From Astropecten irregularis (lineage: Eukaryota; Echinodermata; Asteroidea; Paxillosida; Astropectinidae): 64,000 bases of DNA. The stretch lies in assembly GCA_963971285.1 (NCBI GenBank), contig OZ020257.1, positions 11,050,602-11,114,601 on the forward strand, given 5' to 3'. The first letter of the stretch is position 1, and the number at the start of each line of letters is the position of its first letter. A program made the translations under genes and the position numbers. Shown piece after piece: positions 21,138 to 34,600 of this stretch. The notes beneath the pieces were generated by a model. It was not told the DNA's origin. It searched no databases and saw only the letters and a list, made by a program, of their open reading frames with translations.

Positions 21138-21550
21138 ACTTCACGCATGAATGAATAAAGACAATGTGAAGCAAGGCTATCAAACGGCGTTTGCAAAACG
21201 ATAGCTAAATTTCAAAGAAATAATCACACTTCTGGGAAGTACATTTTCTGCCCTCTCAAATGATACACGTACCTCAGTCAGCAAAAATTAGCATAAGGCA
21301 GGAAATGTACTTTCTAGATATGTGGAAAGTACATTTTTTGCTCTCTTAAAATGATACACGTACTCCAGTCAGCAGCATGGGCAGAAAAATGTACTTTCTA
21401 GATATAAGATTTATTTTATTTTATTTATTTATTTATTTATTTTTATTTATTTTTTTTTTGGGGGGGGGGGGGGGGTTCATTGCCGATGAACAAACGACTG
21501 TTTGGAAGCCTTGCTTTGTATTGTCTTTATTCATTCATGTGTGAAGTATG
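21138..21550. repeat. Foldback element with internal tandem repeat
   Basis: The arm ACTTCACGCATGAATGAATA near 21140 is mirrored by TATTCATTCATGTGTGAAGT near 21530. Inside are two ~85-bp repeats carrying GATACACGTAC and AAATGTACTTTCTAGATAT, a TTTA microsatellite and a G run (about 21458-21475). Confidence 0.65.
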
Positions 21551-22079
21551 TATCATATGAATGGTTTAAAATGAAAGATAACGACAAAGGCATGGAAGCA
21601 GGTTCGAATCCCGCCGAAGTGCCATTTCGACTTTTTTTCGCACATAGGTGGCTAGGTACTATAATAATGTGTTTCAATTTGAAGGATGTGGCTTATTTGA
21701 TATATTGAACAGGTGAAAGAAAAACACTACAAAACGTCGGATTAATTCGTAACCTTTTATATGTACAAATCAATTGTCATAGATTTTCGTCTGTTTCAAG
21801 CGACAACAAATGTGACTGTTGTTTATGCCACTAAGATTCTGTATCATTCGACAAACCATATAAATGGGGATTTATTGGTGCAAGTATGTTCCCTTCATTT
21901 AATGTGTAGACGTACCTGGTATGTGGATAAGGCACCGAGGACGAACGTACATATGATCCGCCTGGAAAACTTAAATCCTGGAGGAAAGACAAGGAAGAAA
22001 AAGTCGATCATCCTCTACGGAAATCTCATCCATTCCTATTGCTTCTGCTGTTTGCTGTTTTATTTCTTGCTTAACATTT

Positions 22080-22545
22080 ATTGATGTATTTTGTTTAATT
22101 TGTTTTGCTCTTTTACTCTTAGGTTATAATTCTAATGTGATCGTTTTATTACTGATATTAAGCTGTAACGAGATTTGTTTTGCAATAGTAATAAGATGTA
22201 CCTTGCTTTATCGGCTTTGATCTTAAGTTAATACATGTGTAATGCTCTATATTTTTTTTTTTCGATATCAACTTGTTGTAAGTACAAACAATTGTTTTTA
22301 ATATTTGATTTTGTAAGTGTGAATTTAAACCTAACCATTATTCATCTTGCCTCATGTGTATTAATCTTAGGCTAAAATACTTTATAATGTGTTTTATAAT
22401 GGCTATAAACTTGTAGAAATTAGCAAGATAGAATTTTAGATTGTTCTTTTTTATGTCATTTAATAATTTTTGTTTTTATCTTACTTAGTGGAAAGCGCCC
22501 TTATCTTTGAATTTGGCGCTATATAAGATTATTATTATTACCTCA
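22080..22545 (+). mobile_element. Probable 3' tail of a non-LTR element
   Basis: An AT-rich stretch ends in GGAAAGCGCCCTTATC, GGCGCTATATAAGA and a TTATTATTATTA run, a common form of retroelement 3' end. No conserved coding sequence was recognised upstream. Confidence 0.4.
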
Positions 22546-22683
22546 AACTCGCTTACTAGGAATGGTGGGAAATTGTCAAATACTAAACCAGACTTTTTCC
22601 CGTTGGGAATAAAACTCAGAGAAGGGCACATGTTCAGCTTCAAAATCGTTTTTCTTTTTGTAACTGATCTTTATTATTCTTAC

Positions 22684-25600
22684 CAGGAGCATCAGCGATG
22701 AACTTCCTCCGCAGTCGAACCGTAAAGGTAACATTTACCCTGCAAGAAAAGAATCCAGGTTTCTTGTCAATTTGAGTGTCATGTACGTAGTCCAACTATT
22801 CTGGGGAAAAAATCCCCGTAAGAAAAACACGCTAGCCGAAGATTGTTCCGATATTGTGTCCTAAAAGTTGGAATAAACACGTAGGATCCCGATTCGGAAA
22901 TTGAAATTGCACATGGTAATTAATCAGCCACTTGTTGGCGTCGAGCTCTGAAGTACTCATATCTCTTTTCTATGGCTGACCAAAACACTGCCCTCTCTTG
23001 ACTCCTTGTGCTAATAGTGAGTTTTGGAGACTTTCTCAAAGCTCAGCTCAGGCTCCGGCTCCATTTCGTGAATCCATTCTAAAAATACGGGTATCAAATT
23101 ATTGACTTTTGGCTGCGGTTTAGAAGTAGAATCTCTGGTTTGAAAAAGTATTAAAACAGAGCTTCAGATTCAATGAAAAACCAAAACCTATATTTTTATC
23201 ATTATGGATGACAGAGACGAAGCCGGAGCCGGAGATGGAGCTGAGCTTTGAGAAAGGCCGTTGGTGTTTGGCACTTACTCAGGTTTGGGTGGAGAAAGCA
23301 GATACTTGACTCTCTGGTGAAAGTGTGTCTGTGTAAAGGGATCCTCCTTGTTGTTATCTGTCGCCGTTACGACTCCAGGCGTCTTTTTTCAAAAAGTGAA
23401 AAATCGTGAAAAATTACAAATAAAGTTGCAAAAGATTTTATCACAAACCATACAAAAGTAATGACATATAGATGGTACAGAATGAGCTTTATTTCAAGCA
23501 CTGTTACAATGTTGGAGTGAAGTCTTAATGGTCTTGTACAGCGGAACTTACTGTGGAAAACCATTGGCAAAAGCGTAAGTACAATCCATAGATGAATCTG
23601 CATAGGAGTGCCAGGTAGATTATAAACACAGGGGCAAACACGGCAATCAGTGAACGTCCTTCAAACTGCCGTGGAAAAGAAAATAGTAATATTGATTAAT
23701 ACAAATGAATCCCGCTCCAGTCAATTTTTCTTTGTTCACTTTTCAATGACTAAACGTAAATATTGTTATATAAGCTGCCATCTTTCCTGTTGGCATGAAG
23801 ATGCTGTTGCTGTTGGTGTTACCGTCGTTATTGCTGTTGTTTTTAACGTTGCTGCTGATGAAATGCTGCTGTTGTACTACTGCTACTGTCAATGCTGTTG
23901 ATGGTGCTGCTAGTACTATTATAACGGAGACAGATTCTATACTTTCGCTTCTATAGCAATATTAATGAACTTACATCGCCGGTAGAACATGACGCAAGCA
24001 CTGATATGTAGAAGACACTCCTGTGTGAAAGAAGATATCATATAAATGATTTTATGAAATCGACACAAGTCATTCCACGCAGGTATGATTGCCTACCAAA
24101 CTGGGTAAACAGCTCTAATGACTGGAGATCGGGGAATAAATATTATTTCCATACCTCATAAATATTCATGACCTAGAGCCAAATACCAATTGGTCTATTC
24201 ACCATCACGTGCCAGTGAATATATTTGCTGATCACCAGCGAATATAGGCCGGGAAATCTCCAAAAGAACTATTACACAACTTACATCTCACTGCGCTTGG
24301 AACATCTCACTTGTGATTGGCATCTTAGGCAAAGTTTGGAAGGCGCGTGCGTGAACTTCGCCCTACATGAAGTTCACGAAAACCAACGTTTTGCTGCATT
24401 TCTCGACGAAATGTTGGACACTAAAGAATATTTATGAGGTATAGTGAAACAATATCACATTCGGGTGCACAGTCGATTCTAGCTTCCCTCTGTGTTAGAA
24501 CTTTACAAACTTATAGTTTGTCAACTTCCACCCTTAAACCATGTCATATCTGTATATTATTATTAGAAACGGTTGGGAAGAGGTACATTTTTAGTTCATC
24601 CATTTATTTCATCAATAATCTATGCTCATGCTTGTACCACCTGGCAATAGTATTAAAAATCCTCCGATCAGAGCAACTATGTATAACCATGCGCCAATGA
24701 CGGATTACAATTTGCACCTACATCAATCTAACAGTAAAAAAAAAACCCATATACTAGCCGGAGATAGATGAAGCTTACCAACAACACACGTAGACCAATC
24801 CCAGTGTGTTTCCAAGCACCACGTGATCAGTGCTCAAGCACAGTAAGAGTGGATAGTATGCAATGCAGATCTCCAAAATATTCAGCAATGTGATGAATAT
24901 ACGAATGGTACCTACAGGTCCAATAAAACGAATAGACTATCAACATACAATGGCAAATGAAGAATGTGACCTTCATTGCATTGCATATACAAATGTACAT
25001 ATACATCATAGAGTTATATTAAGAAAACTAGAGGGCGCACATCTGATTTGTCGCGTCACGAATTGAAGAATTGGCCGCCATTTTTCTAAGTGGGCAAAAA
25101 TGGGCATTCATGGGGTTATGTTTACGTTTCGCGTTTGGCTGTGACGTGTGTTTGCATTATGATTATGGCTTGATATGCCCAAAAATTGCGCAGCCTTTGG
25201 CTGCAGGAATCGGAGTAATAAGACCAACAACGTTTCATTTCATAAGTGAGTAGTACTGCTTAGTCTAACCTAAATATCATTAAATTTAGTCGATTTTTCA
25301 TGGAGTAAGAAGGGGTTAACGTTACTTTAGGCCTATAAAAAGGCTTTAGGAATTTGTGCTGCTCATATTTTGTATTTTATTACTTAGTCGACTCTGGATC
25401 TGGATTTGGATCTGGATCTAGGTCTGGATGTTTACTTCGGCAAAGCTGGTTCCCGCATCATGTCAGAGGTTGAAATCATCCAGGTAACTTCAGGAAATGA
25501 TCAAATAATGAAAGAAACAGGTCAGATCATCCTTGAAAAGTTGCCACCACCTTCCTCATAGTGTTGCCACTTTATTTACCGGCACAATGAAGCGGAACAT

Positions 25601-28600
25601 CGCATGGACTACCGTATTTCATTCGTTGTAACTAATTCTTTTTTAAACTAACTTCTTTTTACAAATTTATTTTTACTAATTCCAGATGCAAAATTAAAGA
25701 TAAGATACAAGATCCAAGTTTCAAGATCCAAGTTTCAAGATCCAAGTTTCAAGATCCAAGTTTCAAGATCCAAGTTTCATGATTCAAGATCCAAGATCGA
25801 CGTTTCAAGATGGAAGATTCTTCAGGGTTACCACCACCAACAAAATGGCCCTTTTCAGGACCACCAAATCATCCCAAAAGAGATTTATATTCAAGTTTGT
25901 TGATTACTGCCAAAAGATGAAATCCATTTTCTTTTTTTCAATTTCATTTTTTAGCACTCTCCTTCAAGAATACAGGTCCAGATTTCAGGAATGGCAACAT
26001 GACTCAAGATTCATGATGCAAGATGTCACTCAGATGCAAGATTTAAAGAAATAACTACTAACTAGATTTTACAAAAAATGTATTGTCATTGAAAAGTGAA
26101 CAAAGAAAAATTGACTGGAGCGGGATTCAAACCGGTGACCTCCTGAATAGTGAATACCATACAGGCGCTCTACCAACTGAGCCTTCCAGCCCTACGTTGA
26201 TGGTGTCGCTAATTATCTCTTGTTCATCTCTTGTAGTCTATTATCTTTGTTCATTTGGCAGTGAGAAGGCATGAGAACGAACTTTACCACGAATATTATG
26301 AGTGCGAGTACCTGAGCACTTTTCCATGAGTGCGAGTATGAGTACGAAAACAGGAATTGACAAAGTTCATCAATGTAAACACATAGGCCTAGTGAATCCT
26401 TGTACTGGTGAGCTAAAACAATTACCGGTTCATAATTATAAAGTGTCTGTATTCATGGACATAGAGCTATGTATATGTAAACATTGCTGAGATAACTTAT
26501 GTACATTTTTAGCTTGTCAAAATAGTTTGTTCTTTCCCAGTGTGTTGATCTTTCATATACTGTTTCGACTTGTTAAATTAATTAACTGTGAAGAGCAAGT
26601 AATACTGTAAATAATTAGCTGTTTCGCAGTTCAGATAAAGGTGCACTTGCTTTTTGGCGAAGTGCTGCGAAGCAGTGCGAGTTAATATACCGACTTCCGT
26701 CTGTCCGTCCGTACGTCATTTTGGCCACTCCAGAAGCATATTAGTTTGTCACGATTTATTTATTTTAATGTATATATAAAAACTGGTTTTTGTCAAAGAA
26801 ATGCAGGTATTCGTGGGCGAAAATATCAAGAAAGAAACAGCAACAGTCATCTGTGAAAATTTCCAGTGTCATAAGGTGACTATACTTTTGGAGAAAACAG
26901 TGGACAAAATGCACACGGTATTTCAATATATTGATTCAGAACTTGCAGAAAAGTCGAAAATCGCAAGTTTCCGTATTGTGCCAGTTTGTGGCTGATTTTA
27001 TTACTTGGATCCGTAGTTGTAATCGAGTACAACAAATAGCGGTTACGCCTCAGTTCCATCCCACATTTCTCTAAACTATACATGCACGTGACCCAAGATA
27101 TAAAAACCCGATACCCTCCTTGTTTCAGATTAAGACTGACAATTAAAGAAACGATATTATCGACGCGCAATCGAGTTATGACCGGCCCTCGACTTGAAAA
27201 GTTGCATATCCTAAACTAAAGCTGAATTCGAGTGGAAAGGGGCAGTTTTAATGTAAAGGATTTTTTGTCAATTATTGCAATTTTTTTCAAATTGCACTAG
27301 TTTATACCAAAAACAAACTATTGATGAGTAGTATTCATGACGATAAGGCCGAAACTCCCAAAAAGATTGGAGAAAATCGACTTTTAGTAATGCGTTTTCT
27401 GAGCGCACTGTGTAAAAGAATAAGCACATCCGGGCATTGTACACGGTTTTGCCCACTTAGAGACGCCATCTTTGATTCCCCGTGTGTTGCCGAGAGCGCG
27501 TCACACACGGCACGGTGAGTGCGCACTCTAGTTTTCTAATATAACTCTATGATATACATATATGTAAAACTGAACTGGTGTCAATTTGAACTGCAAGGCC
27601 CAATATCTGTATACTTTTTAATTGATGGCAATAAACTATAATTATTACAACAACCCATTCATAGGGCTTTTACGAAACCTAGCTTGAGGCTAGGCTAGGT
27701 ATTATTTCGCTACCGCCATTAGAGGCCCATAAAACTAAACGAGGGCATTGGGCCACAATGACGAAGCCAAAGAAAGGCTCCAGCTTCGCCATATATCTCA
27801 AGCTCTTCATTTCATTAAGGACACAAAATGGCGGTAGCATAATAAATCCCAAGCTTATAGCTTTAACCCCCTTTTCGTAAACGCCCATAGTTTCTGTCTT
27901 GAGTTTGGTTTTAGAGCGCATCACGTGACATATTATGTCATTTGTTTTTTAACAAATGACAAATTAACAAAAAGGTTACGTATTATCCCAAAGCAACCAA
28001 TTTACCATCCCCTAGCAACCAACGTACTATATCGAGCTTCACGGTACCCAGGTGAATAATTTATTTCAGTGCATAACATACAGCACGTATGGTTAAAAAC
28101 AAAAACACCTCAAAGTTAGCAGGCTTAGAAATTTAGAGCCTACCTCGGAGCATGCTGGGTATAGCGCTGATATCAGGATTGTAGAACCATGCACCCGCAA
28201 ATAAAAAAATGACGCAGGTAGACATAGCCGCGAAGGCACATGCAAATGACCAACGATCATCGTAAGAGTCGATCAGATTTACTGGACTGAAAGAGTTTAA
28301 GGCAAATGTTTCAAGAAATTGTTTTCATCACTTCTATTTGAATCATAAATTCTCACCTATTGACAAATTGATGTAAAACTGACTGTCAAAGATGAAGTGC
28401 AGGGGCTAGCTAATTATACAGTGTGTCCCCCAAAAGATTTTTTCAAAACATTATGAAAAGAAATTGTATGTATCCAGCTTTTTGATGTTTAGTCTATTGC
28501 GTTCAATATCTCCCAGGCCATGTTCTGACGACATTTCAATACAATCCATTCGTGCATCACCGAGCAATTACTTATTGTCTTGAAAAGTCAATTTTCCTGA

Positions 28601-31600
28601 CATTACAATAATTGAGTGACAATGCTGGTCATCTTAACATTCTTAGTTGATCTGAAAATCTCTCGACGTGGCCGCCCACATTCACTACACACAGATCACC
28701 ATAAGATGACCACAACTGTCACTCATTATAAAATGGTAGCAAAATGGACTTTTCAAGACAATCAGTAATTGCTCGGTGATGCATGAATGGATTGCATTGA
28801 AATTTGGTCAGAATTTACCCAGTGAGATAGTAAAAAATACAATTTCTTTTAATATTATTTTTTGGAAAATGGGTATCGTTTTTTGGGGGGACACACTGTA
28901 TAATAGCTTATGAACAAAAGGGTTGTAATTATCCGATTTCACAAAACCTTTTATTGATCTCAAGTGTGAGTTAACCCTAATAAAGCAAAGTGTGATGTCA
29001 CAATTCCAATTATAAAAACTAAAACTCAAATTAAGATTAATCTTAGTGTTTGATGAATTCTAGCCATGGTGTATTGTTCTTATAATTAAGTGTTGTTCTG
29101 TGTATAATCATTTCTTGATTTTTTTTTAAACAAACGTGTGCATGCTTGTCCATGAGGAATGACAAAAGTTATAAAATGAAACCTCCAAATAATTATGTGC
29201 ACCAAAAAATCAAATCTTACCTAGGAATACTGGGCCTCATGTGAAAGTAGTGTGGCCACAGACGAACTCTCGGTTGTAAGAATGAAAATAGTATGATAAC
29301 GAAAATCTGCAGATTGTAAAAAAATATATGTGCGGAATAAGTAGTATTATTTTTGCTCATTAACACATTTAACACATAGGGAGACCAGTTTTCGTAGGTC
29401 AGCGAAGATGATGGTGACCATGGTAATTAGGGTTACATTTGGAGGTCGCCTTAACGTCCTAGCTACCTTTTAAAGACATATTTTTACTGTCCAAATTTCT
29501 ATAGCAGACAGGGAATGCTCTCAATATGAATATTATTTCAAGTTCATTGGTTTAGAGGATGTTTATAAATAGGTAAATTAAAGTTGTGTGCACAACCCTA
29601 TGGACAAATCACCCTATTGCGGATCATGTTGTTTGTGGTGCATGCATAATGTATATAAAAAAAGGCGTTTATGTTGAGAGTGATTCAAAAACTGCGCGTA
29701 ATGCAGACTACATGGTATCGGCACCAGACAAAAGTCTGTAGAAGAAAGATTCAATGCACACAGACAGAATGCAAACATCCCCATGATAAAAAAAAGTAAA
29801 GGCTGGTCATGAATGTTAAAGGTAGTATCATACTTTGGTTTTTGTCAAAGAAATACATGCAGATTCATGGGCTAAAATATCAAGGAAGATACAGTAACAG
29901 TCATCTGTGAAAATTTCCCATACGGTGCCCACTTTTTGAGAAAATCGTGAAAAACGGCTACACTATTTTGGTCGTGGTTTTACTAATTTCTGCATAAATA
30001 CACCATTTCAGGTGGAAACATTTTAATGATAGGTTTCTACCAGCATCATCTTCATTCCTTGAAAGTTATACGTAAATCTGTGAACATTTCTGTTTTGGTC
30101 TCTTACCAAAGTATGGTATTACCTTTAATACTCAATGTGCAGGTATTACGACGGTGGCCCCTCAGCACCAACCGCATGCCTCCCCTCACTACATAATTAT
30201 GAGAAACCTAGCTATGGCCTAAGCCAAAGTGGGCCATCCCATTCGAAGATCCGGCCCAACCCCTACTCCACATTCCCAATCAGCTTGGCTCATTATAACT
30301 TTTAAGAGGAACTCCGTAGTTGTACTCACGGCTGGGATGAGACCGTATTCCACCCAGTATTCCAGTTGGTTAGCTGACACTCCACAGGCCGTCACGTTGC
30401 TGCAGTTGGGATATAGCAAAAGGATTTATGATTTTTTTTATCAGTATTGCTGATGAATATTTCTCAGAGTCCCGTCACCTCATCACTTTATCCCGACTGA
30501 CTGGCAAATGGCGTAGCCTCTTGCTCTTGAGACGGGAAGATCTCATCTACCTACATGGCATCAAAGTATTTGTGGCAGATCGCAAGATGCCTTTTCCTAT
30601 TTATAAACGCACTATTTTGATATTTCGTTTCCTTGTCTCTTTAGAAGCACTCTGAATCATATCATTTGATGTCATGGTAAGGAAACAGCGTCCAAATGTC
30701 AGGTTATGTCTCACCAATCTGGCATTAATTACATGTAATCAAGTGGTCTATATGCTTATTTCAATTCGTGCATATTCATATAAAGTGCCGTCTGGCATTT
30801 ACGGTTTATTGTTGAAATCTTGTGTGTTTTTTTTTCCAATTCATCCAGAGCCATTGTCACATTACCCTGGCGAGGTACTACCATACTTTGGTAGTATACC
30901 AAAACAGAAATATTCACAGATTTACATTTAACTTATGCGGTATAAAGATGGCGATAACTTGAATAACGATGTAATGAACATAGCTACCACCTTAATCAAC
31001 AAAATAGGTTATTAATGGCAATTGGCTATTTAACATATTATATAACCAATTTTCATATAGTCAGCGGAGGTGTGGCGACCATGGTACTTAGGGCGACATT
31101 TGAAGGTCACCTTAACGTCCTAGCTACCTTTTTAAGGCATATTTTTACCGTTCAAATTTTGATACNNNNNNNNNNNNNNNNNNNNNNNNNNNNNNNNNNN
31201 NNNNNNNNNNNNNNNNNNNNNNNNNNNNNNNNNNNNNNNNNNNNNNNNNNNNNNNNNNNNNNNNNNNNNNNNNNNNNNNNNNNNNNNNNNNNNNNNNNNN
31301 NNNNNNNNNNNNNNNNNNNNNNNNNNNNNNNNNNNNNNNNNNNNNNNNNNNNNNNNNNNNNNNNNAAAGGAGACAGAACAGCACTCACACTTTGTCTAAT
31401 CCACCATGTACATGAATTTTTAAGCCTGTACAATTTTGAGCTCAAAACCCGACTCAATTGTTCTTATAAAGCATGTACAAGGATTTTTTATCTTGCGAAA
31501 ATCAAAAATGTTTTCGGAGTTTGGTTTAACTCTTTCTGGATAAATAGGCTACATCATTTCAGGCGAAAATTTGTAACGGTGTTTTTACCAACACCATCTT

Positions 31601-34600
31601 TGTACCCTGGAAGTTATACGTACATCTGTGAACATTAATGTTTTGGTTTGTTACCATGGTGTTGTACATGGCCTTTAACTGGACAGGGGCGGATCTAGCA
31701 AAACAAGGAAACAAGTAATATTGACTGTCTTTCATTTTGTCTTTCAAACAGGAGTCGGGAACAAGTTCGGCTATACCACCCCCCCCCCCCCCACCCACAT
31801 CTGCCATAATATCCTTATTCATAAAATCAGGCAAATGCGCATATATAAAAGAAAGGGATAGTCCGGCCACAAATCGACCGACTTCTCCAAAATGTAGTCA
31901 GTGACAACGTTGCTAACGTTGACCATGGGCGCAGCCATTTTGGAAATCACATGGCACAGAGCGTCCGCTTTCATTGGTCAGTTGCCCTTTTTTTGCTCAG
32001 CACGTAGCTCAAGTCACCGCACACGGTGAGTTTTTATCCACGCGAGGCAAAACATATCAAACATGTTAGATTTTGGTCTCACGGCCTCGAGAGGCAGAAA
32101 TCTCACCAAAAATCGACCGCACACGTGAGGTAAGTGCTGAGCTAACGGCCTCGAGAGATTTTTTGCTCAGCAGATAGCTCTCGTGTGCGGCGGCCTTTAG
32201 TAATGGTAGCAACGTGGACTTTTCAAGACAATCAGTAATTGCTCGGTGATGCATGAATGGATTGCATTGAAATTTTGTCAGAATTTACCCAGTGAGATTG
32301 TTAATGCAATAAAAAAAATCAAATAGCTGAAAAAATACAATTTCTTTTAATATTTTTTTTTGGAAAATGGGTATCGTTTTTTGGGGGGACACACTGTATA
32401 ATAGCTTATGAACCAAAGGGTTGTAATTAAGTGTGTTTTTTTCTTTGATATCCTCCAGGGGTGTTGCCACTTTGTCTGGCTGAGTCCGATTTCACAAAAC
32501 CTTTTATTGATCTCAAGTGTGAGTTAACCCTAATAAAGCAAAGTGTGATGTGACAATTCCAATTATAAAAACTAAAACTCAAATTAAGATTATTCTTAGT
32601 GTTAGATGAATTCTAGCCATGGTGTATTGTTCTTATAATTTAGTGTTGTTCTGTGTATGTTGTTCTGAGGAATGACAAATGTTATAAAATGAAACCTCCA
32701 AATAATTATGTGCACCAAAAAGTCAAATCTTACCTAGGAATACTGGGCCTCATGTGAAAGTAGTGTGGCCACAGACGAACTCTGGGTTGTAAGAATGAAA
32801 ATAGTATGATAACGAAAATCTGCAGATTGTAAAAAAATATATATGCGGAATAAGTAGTATTATTTTTGCTCATTAACACATTTAACACATAGGGAAACCA
32901 GTTTTCGTAGGTCAGCGAAGATGATGGTGACCATGGTAATTAGGGTTACATTTGGAGATCGCCGTAACGTCCTAGCTACCTTTTAAAGACATATTTTTAC
33001 TGTCCAAATTTCTATAGCAGACAGAGAATGCTCTCAATACGAATATTATTTCAAGTTCATTGGTTTAGAGGATGTTTAGAAATAGGTAAATTCAAGTTTT
33101 GTGCACAACCCTATGGACAAATCACCCTATTGCGGATCATGTTGTTTGTGGTGCATGCATAATGTATATAAAAAAAGGCGTTTATGTTGAGAGTGATTCA
33201 AAAACTGCGCGTATTGCAGACTACATGGTATCGGCACCAGACAAAAGTCTGTAGAAGAAAGATTCAATGCACACAGACAGAATGCAAGGCATCCCCATGA
33301 TAAAAAAAGGAAAGGCTGGTCATGAATGTAAAAGGTAGTATCATACTTTGGTTTTTGTCAAAGAAATACATGCAGATTCATGGGCTAAAATATCAAGGAA
33401 GATACAGTAACAGTCATCTGTGAAAATTTCCCATACGGTGCCCACTTTTGAGAAAATCGTGAAAAACGGCCACACTATTTCGGTCGTTGTTTTACTAATT
33501 TCTGGATAAATACACCATTTTAGGTGGAAACATTTTAATGATAGGTTTCTACCAGCATCATCTTCATTCCTTGAAAGTTATACGTAAATCTGTGAACATT
33601 TCTGTTTTGATCTCTTACCAAAGTATGATACTACCTTTAATACTCAATGTGCAGGTATTACGACGGTGGCCCCTCAGCACCAACCGCATGCCTCCCCTCA
33701 CTACATATGAGAAACCTAGCTATGGCCTAAGCCAAAGTGGGCCATCCCATTCGAAGATCCGGCCCAACCCCTACTCCACATTCCCAATCAGCTTGGCTCA
33801 TTATAACTTTTAAGAGGAACTCCATAGTTATACTCACGGCTGGGATGAGACCGTATTCCACCCAGTATTTCAGTTGGTTAGCTGAGTCTAAACAGGCCGT
33901 CACGTTGCTGCAGTTGGGATATAGCAAAAGGATTTATGATTGTTTTTTATCAGCATTGCTGATGAACATTTCTCAGAGTCCCGTCACCTCATCACTTTAT
34001 CCCGACTGACTGGCAAATGGCGTAGCCTCTTGCTCTTGAGACGGGAAAATCTCATCTACCTACATGCAGCATCACAGTATTTGTGGCAGATCGCAAGATG
34101 CCTTTTCCTATTTATAAACGCATTATTTTGATATTTCGTTTCCTTGTCTCTTTGAAAGCACTCTGAATCATATCATTTGATGTCATGGTAAGGAAACAGC
34201 GTCAAAATGTCAGGTTATGTCTCACCAATCTGGCATTAATTACATGTAATCGTTTTTTCAAGTGGTATATAGGCTTATTTCAATTCGTGCACATTCATAT
34301 AAAGTGCCGTCTGGCATTTACGGTTTATTGTTGAAATCTTGTTGTTGTTTTTCCAATTCATCCAGAGCCATTGTCACATTGCCCTGGCGAGGTACTACCA
34401 TACTTTGGTAGTATACCAAAACAGAAATATTCACAGATTTACATTTAACTTATGAGGTATAAAGATGGCGATAACTTGAACAACGATGTACTTGAATAAC
34501 GATGTACTGAACATAGCTACCACCTTAAACAGCAAAATAGGTTATTAATGACAATTGGCTATTTAACATATTATATAACCAGTTTTCATATAGTCAGCGG

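Larger units (their letters stand above)
25000..27562. mobile_element. ~2.5 kb element with terminal inverted repeats in a STRA6-like intron
   Basis: ATAGAGTTATATTAAGAAAA with CTAGAG near 25006-25033 is mirrored near 27530-27557. Sequence just inside both ends is also related (CTAAGTGGGCAAAA). It contains a 14-bp minisatellite, a SINE and a fragment of the TTAA MITE family. No transposase was recognised, so the autonomous partner is unknown. Confidence 0.55.

Noticed and set aside
21761..22084. 107-codon plus frame ending in a hydrophobic stretch
   Set aside because: No family resemblance, and it runs into what looks like a retroelement 3' tail. Kept only as part of non-coding repeat DNA.
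27335..27526. 63-codon minus frame at the right end of the 2.5 kb TIR element as a transposase start
   Set aside because: Too short and without a recognisable DNA-binding motif. It lies in the terminal inverted repeat region.
31015..31638. 207-codon frame across the N gap
   Set aside because: More than half of it is unknown bases. The flanks are intron and MITE.
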